From CAYWGR01 sp964458015 (GTDB lineage: Bacteria; Planctomycetota; Planctomycetia; Pirellulales; Thermoguttaceae), in assembly GCA_964458015.1 (NCBI GenBank), contig CAYWGR010000002.1, forward strand, positions 1 to 64,000: a stretch of 64,000 nt of DNA, in the 5' to 3' direction. The position numbers were made by a program, and so were the translations under genes. Positions 52,082 to 59,523 of this stretch are shown here, one piece after another. The notes below the pieces were generated by a model. It was given only the letters and a program-made list of their open reading frames with translations. It was not told where the DNA came from and searched no databases. The number at the start of each line of letters is the position of its first letter. The stretch's first letter is position 1.

Positions 52082-52240
52082 TTCACTGTCCTTACTGTGT
52101 GACGATAATGTTCAGGGCGAAGTCAAGCGTGGCCAGCCTGCAATCGTTACCCATGTGGGCTTGCAGAGAATTGTTTTCTTAATCCGGCCTAAAAGACGCC
52201 CCGGCTTACCTTGTTTGGTTCATGTAAGCAGTAGTTTACG

Positions 52241-52910
52241 CTATGACCAGCCTGCGGCCATTGCAAATCGGGGGAAAAATTCTTTGCCAAAGAGTTTTTC
52301 ATAGACACCGTTGATGGCTAACAATTCTGCGGCAGAGTTAAGCGTATCCCTACGCAATTGGGTCCGACAGCGTCGAGTGGAAGTAATTAGTACCTCGCTG
52401 GGCATTTTCAAGTCGGAGGAGATTTGTTTCCTAATTTGACCTATGCCAACATGCAATTTGTAATGCATTTCTCCGAGCCATGATAACCAGCGCCAAACTG
52501 TGCTGGAAGCCAATCCGACCGGTTGCCTTGTCGCTGTTGTCCCACGGTCGTCGTACATGATCGGCATTCCGTCATGTTTAATGATTTCATCGTAAGTCTC
52601 ATCGCTTTTTAGATATCTGTTGGCTTTCTCCAGTATGGGAGCCTTGGTAAATCGTTTACACGGCAAGGCGAAAGGGCGGATAATCGGTAAACCGTTTTCT
52701 ACAGCGAAGACAATGCCACCGTAATATCCACGATAATTCAATCTGAATGCATCGTCCAGACACAAGGCGGAACTTTCTGCGTCGGCAATCATGCAACCTG
52801 AAGTATTCCTCCGCAGTTTCACCACAGTGCGGACAAACATCGGTGTAGCGCATTCGTTCTCCCGATTCCACTCGTCGTGTATGGTTTTGAATCTCGTTCT
52901 CGATATTCAT
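52241..52910 (-). pseudogene. Zinc-ribbon/HTH protein with +1 frameshift
   Basis: Two overlapping frames form one protein. The first (52910-52656) gives MNIENEIQNHTRRVESGERM, a zinc ribbon (CPHCG, later CLRCRKRFTDYPPF) and then runs out of frame. The second, shifted by +1, continues ALPCKRFTKAPILEKANRY and a helix-turn-helix-like part (VGLASSTVWRWLSWLGEM). Switching near the run CCG CCC TTT (52671-52679) restores a single product of about 220 residues. It resembles zinc-ribbon (DUF6431-like) transposase-accessory proteins. A real mutation, a sequencing error or programmed +1 shifting at CCC-T are all possible. It lies 160 bases upstream of the serine recombinase. Confidence 0.6.
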
Positions 52911-53177
52911 TGTTAATAGACCCTAATTGTGCCCAAGAGATACAGGGCATTAAATGTGAGCACCCCCAACTTCTCGCTGTCCAAAGGTTCCTGGATAGTC
53001 GCAGCTTGTAAGCTGCTATTTCTATTCTGGCATTCTTGATATCAGACAGAATGGAGACGTAAGGTTGCCGGATAAGCTGGCTTGTGGCTGCAAGTTCATA
53101 ATGTTGACAAGTTGCCAGACTTTGACCACAATCAAAAATCTTATTCCGCCCAGTTTCTCATACGGGAAAATACCAGT

Positions 53178-53387
53178 ATGCCGAAAACCTCCCGCAAACT
53201 GACACAACGCGAAATCCAAAACTTATGGCAGATCTATCAATCAGTCGCGCCTGATCTGCATAAATTAGTGGATGATTTGACGGGCAACACAAAAAAGAGA
53301 CGGAACGACCCGCAAGAACTGAGGCGACAGTTCGACAAGATCGTCGAACGTCTGGAGAAAGAAGGCATTGATGATATGCCGCTATAA
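53178..53387 (+). CDS. Small hypothetical protein
   Basis: 69 residues starting MPKTSRKLTQREIQNLWQIY; a longer frame back to 53082 is possible. It is basic and helical, with LHKLVDDLTGNTKKRRNDPQ and a final RLEKEGIDDMPL. No family is recognised. It ends nine bases before the convergent J-like gene and may be the last gene of the accessory region. Confidence 0.4.
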   Translation: MPKTSRKLTQREIQNLWQIYQSVAPDLHKLVDDLTGNTKKRRNDPQELRRQFDKIVERLEKEGIDDMPL

Positions 53388-53395
53388 TGTAGAAA

Positions 53396-55633
53396 CTACT
53401 TGCTGACTATTACCGTTGCCTTGCCCGAGATCGGACGAAGACGGGCGCTGTGGAATGTCACAGACTCATGGGTGCCGATGGCGAATGGTTTAACTGGCCA
53501 GCCTTCCACGAAAGCAGCTTTCTGTTTACCTGTCCAGTTGAGATGCGGCTTGCCGTCAAGACTCACTTGCACCGTGGCGTCTTCACCTTTCAGGCGGACG
53601 GTTACCAGAACGGCGTACTTCTGGCCGTTGGTCAGCACGCTCGGTTCAATACCGATCCGATTACCTTGTTGCGGAGGGCTCAAGCTGGAGTTGATTACCA
53701 ACCGGCTGGTTTTTCCCGCTGACTCGCTCAGTGTCAACAAACACGGATTGGGACCGACCAAAAACTCAATCGCTACAGCCTCTTGGCCCGTGTTGCGAGT
53801 AAACTGGATCTCAAGGTCGTAATCGCCTTCAACAGTGATCGGCAACGAGAGCAAAGCGTTCTTCACAGGTTGTTTCGTTAGCATTGCTGATCCGCTTCGT
53901 TCCCACGAGCCACCTGCTCCATCTCGTTTCACGTCCACAAGTGTCAAAAGATCGGCCCAACGGCCTGTTGGAAGCGAACCGCCCGGCTTGCAACGCGAGC
54001 CGATCGGAGGAGGGATCACCAATTTTGCTAACGACCGCTTCAGCGCAGCCGCTTCGTCCAAACGTTTTTCAACGCGAACTTTCGTCAGCCCGCCAGGAAG
54101 CGTGGGATTCACCTCTTCGTACCACTCGGCAGCGTGCAACATGAAGAAATCTTTCTCCTCGCTTTTCCTAGTGCGCGTAAGCTCCCACCAGGCGTCTGCC
54201 AATTTTAGTTGGCCGTCGGATTGCGTCGGATGTTCCGTAAGCTCTTGTTGGCACAATCGTTGAAGCAAGATGTCGTCGCCTTTGGCACAATACGCAAGCC
54301 CCTGCTGCACATCGCCCTTCTGGAACCAGAGCCAGCGCCCCACGGTGAGATTGGCAACGGGATTGTCGATATCCGTTTCCAGTGTCTTTTGAGCCACGGT
54401 GGCGTCACGCCATCGTTCTTGCAACCGTTCCACTTCCACTTGTCTACGCCGAATTTCTTTCCGTTCCTTTGTAGACGCCTTCTGGAACATGCGATTGATG
54501 ACACTCATCGCCACGTCGAATCTGTCCTCTGCGACGGCACGACGGATCAATTCATCAGCCCCATCCGTCACGGGTTGCCGGTCGAACATTTTGGCCTCGA
54601 CCATCAAACCATCAATACTGAACTCAGCAGCGATTGACTCGACGGCTTGACGGACAAGCGACGGCTGACCGGCGTCACCAGCCAATTCAGCGGCTCGGCG
54701 GCGAATCACAAAGCGTTCCTCGGGCTTTTGACTCGCCTCGGCTTGATTCAGTAGTTGCTTGGCGCACTTTGCTTTCTCGGCAGCCGATTTGATGCCATCA
54801 ATTTTATAGACATCGTTGATCTGTTGACCGATTTCCATTTGCACGGCGAGTGCTGGAACCGGCAATTTCTCCAGGGGCTTTTCCGGGGCCGCCGCAACAG
54901 GTGGTTTCTTACCGGCTGGTTCTTTCGCTGGTGGAGGCGTGGCAGGTGGCGTGGGCGTAACGGCCGCCTTGGGCGGTTCAACTTTTGGCGGTTCGACCTT
55001 GACTGCATTATCCGGCACAGAAGCACTGGCAACTGTATTTGTTGCGACTTGAACAGGTGCAATTGCAATAGGAGGAGCCTCGTGTTTCTCTTGTGGCTGC
55101 GGAGTACTTACTTGCTTCGGCGGAGGAACTGATATGACGGGCGTGAGAACAGGCTTTGCCGCTATTCCCGTAGAAGCGGTCCCTGGAGTGCTTTTTGCAT
55201 ACCAGATCACCACTGCAACCAACAATGTGACGGCGCACAAACAACCAATGATGACATACTGCCGCTTTTGGTTTTGAGGCTGTTCCTTCTTCGGACGAGA
55301 TCGTGGCTTTGCAGGAAGCCATTCCGTGGAGGCAAAATCAAAAGCCGTATCCTCAGTGTTACCCTGGAGGGTAGTATCATAGGCCGACTTCTTTTCCGGC
55401 GTCAGAAGACAAACCTTTGCCGCCGATACATCCGCGAGAAGCTTCTTCACAAGGGGAGCGTATTCCTTGGTTTGGAGACTGCGCAAATGGGCAGTCTGCC
55501 GGTCCGCCGCATGTTGAATTGTCTCGGGATTGTCCTCGAATCGCCGAAGACCAAGCAACTGATAGTGATCGGGCGGCTGATCCTCCGAACGAATCCCTAA
55601 CCATTGATGATATGGATCAAACTTGTCGGTCAT
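53396..55633 (-). CDS. Planctomycete J-like membrane protein with laminin/concanavalin-like C-terminus
   Basis: 745 residues. Residues 5-95 form the J-like N-terminal domain seen throughout planctomycetes (FDPYHQWLGIRSEDQPPDHYQLLGL, HAADRQTAHLRSLQ). A membrane helix (VIIGCLCAVTLLVAVVIWY, about 127-145) follows, then a Pro/Ala/Lys-rich linker (about 150-265), a helical middle part (RFVIRRRAAELAGDAGQPSL and neighbours) and a C-terminal beta-sandwich (SLPITVEGDYDLEIQFTRN onward). Topology suggests a cytoplasmic J-like head and an extracytoplasmic sensor or scaffold. It is the last gene of the TadE/TadG operon (10 bases from TadE-2). Confidence 0.75.
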   Translation of the reverse strand: MTDKFDPYHQWLGIRSEDQPPDHYQLLGLRRFEDNPETIQHAADRQTAHLRSLQTKEYAPLVKKLLADVSAAKVCLLTPEKKSAYDTTLQGNTEDTAFDFASTEWLPAKPRSRPKKEQPQNQKRQYVIIGCLCAVTLLVAVVIWYAKSTPGTASTGIAAKPVLTPVISVPPPKQVSTPQPQEKHEAPPIAIAPVQVATNTVASASVPDNAVKVEPPKVEPPKAAVTPTPPATPPPAKEPAGKKPPVAAAPEKPLEKLPVPALAVQMEIGQQINDVYKIDGIKSAAEKAKCAKQLLNQAEASQKPEERFVIRRRAAELAGDAGQPSLVRQAVESIAAEFSIDGLMVEAKMFDRQPVTDGADELIRRAVAEDRFDVAMSVINRMFQKASTKERKEIRRRQVEVERLQERWRDATVAQKTLETDIDNPVANLTVGRWLWFQKGDVQQGLAYCAKGDDILLQRLCQQELTEHPTQSDGQLKLADAWWELTRTRKSEEKDFFMLHAAEWYEEVNPTLPGGLTKVRVEKRLDEAAALKRSLAKLVIPPPIGSRCKPGGSLPTGRWADLLTLVDVKRDGAGGSWERSGSAMLTKQPVKNALLSLPITVEGDYDLEIQFTRNTGQEAVAIEFLVGPNPCLLTLSESAGKTSRLVINSSLSPPQQGNRIGIEPSVLTNGQKYAVLVTVRLKGEDATVQVSLDGKPHLNWTGKQKAAFVEGWPVKPFAIGTHESVTFHSARLRPISGKATVIVSK

Positions 55634-55643
55634 GGAACTTTTT

Positions 55644-56621
55644 TTAGCGGCTTGTCAGTGTTTGCTGAAACTTTTTGAGGATCTTGATTTTCTCTTGCAT
55701 TTCTTTGATCCTGGACTCCAGGGCGTCGATTTCATCGGACGGAAGAGGCGGCTTACTTTTCTTGAGGGCTTCCGATTTCTCGATTACCCGCTGGTATAGG
55801 TCAATGAAACCGCTCGTCATCGTCTCAGCCACGTCGGATACTCGGCGTGTGACACTGCCGTCTTTGTCCCGTTCAATTTTGCCTTCAATGCGTTCAATGA
55901 GTTCTTGCACACGGGCCTCGGCCAAGTCCTGATCGCAATCACAGAAACCGTTCAATGCCGGATGAAAGTCCGGTGCTTCGGTGCCCCAACCGAAAAGCTT
56001 GTAGTAATAGAGAAACTCGTCATCCCGGTCTAAAGGTCTCAGATTCTTACGAAACGGAGCACAGAAGATGGCCACGACTGCCTTCACGTAAGCCTCACCG
56101 TAATGTGATGATGCCTTCTGAAAGGCATACAGAAACGGCGTTCTCCGCTCGCTGAAGTACCACGCACTCATGGTGTTGTAAAAATCCCACTTGTTATCTA
56201 AAAGTGCGGATTGTGCGGAAAGGCTGTACGATCCTAAATTGCGCAGTAAAGGAAATGTTCGTGTTAGTTCCGAGGAAGCCGTGGAAAGTCCGCGAGTTGG
56301 ATCCAAGAGATCGCTGTTCGCTGCGGCCCCCGGCGGTAACGGACCGCGCGCCACCGGCAGATCTACGCGAGGGTCGTCGAGACTTTTCACATGCCCTCCG
56401 CTCGACGAAACACTGCCCGACGCTGGCCACCAATTCGGCTGTGGATTGGTTCCTTCGCCGCGCCCCGTGCGATCCTCCCAGAGTGTTTTGCGGGCCATCA
56501 CCAGCGAACGGACCTTCCAACAGGCCGCTGTGCCGAAGTTTATCATCAGTGCCATGACGCACAGCAAGATTGGCAACGCCAGCACCAATTCCAACGTAGC
56601 AAGACCGCGACGATCGTGCAT
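55644..56621 (-). CDS. TadE-like pseudopilin protein
   Basis: 325 residues from the ATG preceded by TTAGGAG. The N-terminus is a prepilin-like signal, HDRRG then LATLELVLALPILLCVMALMINF, with Glu at +5 after the Gly. TadE/TadF proteins are minor pseudopilins of tad-type machines. The remaining ~270 residues are unusually long for the family: a Gly/Pro/Ser-rich part, then a region with CDCDQD and a final coiled coil (DALESRIKEMQEKIKILKKF). It starts 10 bases after the TadG-like gene. Confidence 0.75.
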   Translation of the reverse strand: MHDRRGLATLELVLALPILLCVMALMINFGTAACWKVRSLVMARKTLWEDRTGRGEGTNPQPNWWPASGSVSSSGGHVKSLDDPRVDLPVARGPLPPGAAANSDLLDPTRGLSTASSELTRTFPLLRNLGSYSLSAQSALLDNKWDFYNTMSAWYFSERRTPFLYAFQKASSHYGEAYVKAVVAIFCAPFRKNLRPLDRDDEFLYYYKLFGWGTEAPDFHPALNGFCDCDQDLAEARVQELIERIEGKIERDKDGSVTRRVSDVAETMTSGFIDLYQRVIEKSEALKKSKPPLPSDEIDALESRIKEMQEKIKILKKFQQTLTSR

Positions 56622-56631
56622 GGGGTTGCTC

Positions 56632-58014
56632 CTAATGCGTGTTAATTCTTCCAAGTTCTTCGGCTTTCAAATTGCTGAAATCGGGCAATTTGAAACCGGC
56701 CTCGGCAAGAACCGGCGGTGTCGTGTGGAGAATCGTTGCCAAATTCGAGATGGTGGTCGGTGTCAACTGGCAGGTCCACTGCTGGTTCCATAAATCCCAA
56801 GATTGTGGAATCGCCTGGCGGCGAATTCTCCAAGGACGATCGGCCTCCGGCGGCTCGGGGTATTCGTTTTCCATCGGCATGTCGGGTAAGTCGCCCGGCA
56901 CACCGCCGATCCATCGCGGCGGAGGAGGATCTTGCCACCACTCAATCCGTGAAAGCGGCAAGAATACCTGCACCTGAGCGAAGGCTACAGAGTCCGGCTC
57001 TGTGGAGTTGCTAAAAATCTTCGGCAACGATTCCTGTAGATACTTCCAATAGACGACTGCGAGGAAGGTAAAATGTTGGTCGATATGCGAGTTGCCATCC
57101 AATACATCGCTGCCCGTCGTGCCGATCATCATAGGTAAATTCTTGTCCGGGTACTCCTCATCGAGCAGTTTGTGTAGTTGGCCGCAGGCAAAAGATCGCC
57201 ATAGCGCGGCGAACTGACTCATCTTGGCCTCGCGATCAAAAAACAACAGCGTTCTCGAATTCCAGAGGCCCAAATAGTGCAGGGCCATTTCTTCGCGCTC
57301 TTTGCGAGCGGCGGTACGCCGGAAGGTATCATACTCGGGATCGGCAACCGGCAACACGGAATCCGAGGGATCACAGCCGACCGTTTGCCCGGAGGTCCGC
57401 CACAACACGCCGAGCATCTTGCCCCGGCCGGGCTGTAATTCTCGATTGGCCATTTCCATTGCTGCCGTCTGGGCGATGTCGGGAAAGGCCGCGACAACCG
57501 CTCGCTGATATTGGGGGATCAATTCCTTGGCGAGTATCTCTTCCAAGAGCGGTAGAATGCATTTACTTGCTGCTTCCAACCAGCGGCAGTAGACATGAAC
57601 CAGATCCTTTTCCAATGGGATCTTTTTGGTGATGGCAGAGCCTAATGCCTCGAATTTTGGAAATCCCGACTTGGCGAAGATCGGCCCCTCCTTGGCCCAG
57701 GCCGCCAAAATCGGATCAAGATATTCTTCCGCATGGCAGCCTTGGGCCTCGCGCAAGAACGCCGTTGTGGCCAAAATTTCGCACAGCAAATGGTTGGTGA
57801 ACGCCAACGTATTCATCCCACGAGTCAGCACAACGCCGCCGGAATAGGCCGAGGCATCCGCAGCGTTTTGCATACGGATCTTTCCGTCCACCTGTCGGCC
57901 GACGTTCATTACCATCCCCAACAGCATAGTAAACAACATCACCGCAAACACGGCAACGATGCTGATCGAGCCGTCTTCGTCACGATGCAAGTTTCTTGAA
58001 AAGTTAGTACACAT
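56632..58014 (-). CDS. TadG-like pilus assembly protein
   Basis: 460 residues. It begins HRDEDGSISIVAVFAVMLFTMLL, a TadE/TadG-type hydrophobic signal, and continues NVGRQVDGKIRMQNAADASAYSGG, the standard TadG N-terminus. The +5 position after the Gly is Val rather than Glu, so it may not be processed. The rest is a long extracytoplasmic domain without the von Willebrand A domain found in some TadG proteins. It overlaps the upstream TadE-like gene by 11 bases. The group presumably assembles surface fibres with partners outside the window. Confidence 0.78.
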   Translation of the reverse strand: MCTNFSRNLHRDEDGSISIVAVFAVMLFTMLLGMVMNVGRQVDGKIRMQNAADASAYSGGVVLTRGMNTLAFTNHLLCEILATTAFLREAQGCHAEEYLDPILAAWAKEGPIFAKSGFPKFEALGSAITKKIPLEKDLVHVYCRWLEAASKCILPLLEEILAKELIPQYQRAVVAAFPDIAQTAAMEMANRELQPGRGKMLGVLWRTSGQTVGCDPSDSVLPVADPEYDTFRRTAARKEREEMALHYLGLWNSRTLLFFDREAKMSQFAALWRSFACGQLHKLLDEEYPDKNLPMMIGTTGSDVLDGNSHIDQHFTFLAVVYWKYLQESLPKIFSNSTEPDSVAFAQVQVFLPLSRIEWWQDPPPPRWIGGVPGDLPDMPMENEYPEPPEADRPWRIRRQAIPQSWDLWNQQWTCQLTPTTISNLATILHTTPPVLAEAGFKLPDFSNLKAEELGRINTH

Positions 58015-59068
58015 TATAGATATATGGAATCAATGGTTTCTCGCCCTCGTTGCTAATCACCGCCGAGGCGGACAGCGGATACGTGTAGACCTCCCCCTGA
58101 TGGCTGATGGTGTCGCTCACCTTGTCATCGCCGATAATATGCTTCGCCAAGAACCGACCCGGCCCCGGCAGCAGCGCAAAGTCATGCCGAACAGTCACGG
58201 CAATCTGATCCTGCCAACCGATCTCATTGCCGTAGAACTCGCCGATATCACTCTTCAAGTAGTGTGTCATCAAGGGCGGTTCGCTGTTTTTATGGAAGAA
58301 TTTCATCTCGACCGTCGTGTGGGCCATTGCATAGGCAAGCTTGTGCTCGATGCGTCGCGGAATCGCAGCATTGTTCTTCGAGGAGGGAGAACTGACACAA
58401 TAAGCCGCTGCGATGTTCTCGGCCATCGCTTGGCCTTGATTGGAGAGTGTGATGACATCGCGCGAGGGACAAATCGGCATACAGGCCATTACTGCCGCTT
58501 GACTGATTTTATCGTATTTCGCGCTGCCTGATTGAACGACATACCACAAGCCTCCCTTGGTCGGTCCGAGAAGCGACGGCATCGTCTGGTCCTTCGCATT
58601 CGGATCCACATAGTAGCTGCTGATGCAATTCGCTCCTTCTCCGGCAGATAGTTGTGCGGGAATCCAAACTGCTGCTGCTCGGGCTGTTGCATACGCAGCA
58701 TAATGAACAATGATCGTGCCTATCATCAATTGGCTGACCTGCACGATAAACAAGACGATCATCACCACAAGCGGCAACACCAAGACAAAACTCAAACTCT
58801 GAACACTGCCGCACTCGTCCGCGTGAATCTTTGTCAGTCGGCTGATGCGCAGTTTTGCTCCCGAGGCATAGATAATTATGATGAGTGCAAAGCAAGCAAG
58901 AGCGAGCCAGGCAATCCAAGGCAGACATTCCCACACAATGGCACGTCCCACGATCGTGTTCTCCCCACCGCTCTTGGATGAGATGGATTTGCTGCCCGAC
59001 GTGTGTAGTCTACCAACACGTTCTGCTGTGTCAATGTTTTTGAGAAACAACTTGTTGAATGCAACCAT
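58004..59068 (-). CDS. TadE-like membrane protein with extra N-terminal helix
   Basis: 354 residues from the ATG at 59068; the longer frame uses TTG at 59077. A first membrane helix (CLPWIAWLALACFALIIIIY, about 50-70) is followed by HADECGSVQSLSFVLVLPLVVMIVLFIVQ, a TadE-type stretch without Glu at +5, then HYAAYATARAAAVWIP. The extracytoplasmic part includes VTLSNQGQAMAENIAAAYC. It is the first gene of the tad-like operon, in a divergent arrangement with the TPR gene at 59524. Confidence 0.72.
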   Translation of the reverse strand: MVAFNKLFLKNIDTAERVGRLHTSGSKSISSKSGGENTIVGRAIVWECLPWIAWLALACFALIIIIYASGAKLRISRLTKIHADECGSVQSLSFVLVLPLVVMIVLFIVQVSQLMIGTIIVHYAAYATARAAAVWIPAQLSAGEGANCISSYYVDPNAKDQTMPSLLGPTKGGLWYVVQSGSAKYDKISQAAVMACMPICPSRDVITLSNQGQAMAENIAAAYCVSSPSSKNNAAIPRRIEHKLAYAMAHTTVEMKFFHKNSEPPLMTHYLKSDIGEFYGNEIGWQDQIAVTVRHDFALLPGPGRFLAKHIIGDDKVSDTISHQGEVYTYPLSASAVISNEGEKPLIPYIYNVY

Positions 59069-59349
59069 TGATTTCAAATGGCGTGAAATTGTTTCAATTG
59101 AAATGTTCAGCAGGATGTCGTTTGCTATTTCTCAGACGACGAATCTCGGGAGATTTTCTTCGTGTGTGAAGATGGTGTTTTGAGTATGAGAAGCATTCTC
59201 CGCAGCGGGGTTCGCGGATCTATTTCGGGGGATTTTGGGAAGAATTTTTAGAATGTGTTTTTGTTCCGAAGCAATTTGCGATTAACGACTTGCGCAAAAA
59301 AGGCTTCGTTTCGCACCTCATAATTTGTCTTCCTGGCTCTACAAAATGC

Positions 59350-59377
59350 TTGACAGAAATGACAAAAGCTTTAAGAT
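59350..59377 (+). promoter_or_regulatory. Promoter of the TPR gene, copy B
   Basis: TTGACA (59350-59355), 16-base spacer, TAAGAT (59372-59377), followed by CGC-A-TTCA. The upstream ATGC and downstream CGC-x-TTCA are shared with copy A at 39922-39949. A 146-base leader follows before the ATG. The remaining intergenic DNA (59069-59349) holds no gene that can be supported. Confidence 0.65.
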
Positions 59378-59523
59378 CGCATTCACTCGTCGTATGTAAT
59401 CCGAACAGGGGGCGTTAGCCTTCTGTTAAGACATAACAAGCCTTTTGAATCGGGTGTTCATTCCAGGCTAAGGCTGCGCGCCTCGTAAGTGCGTGGCGAT
59501 TTTTCCGCATCGGGGGATATCAC

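Noticed and set aside
53022..53219. 65-codon minus-strand frame
   Set aside because: Overlaps the better-supported plus-strand small gene, has no domain, and lies in an AT-rich spacer.
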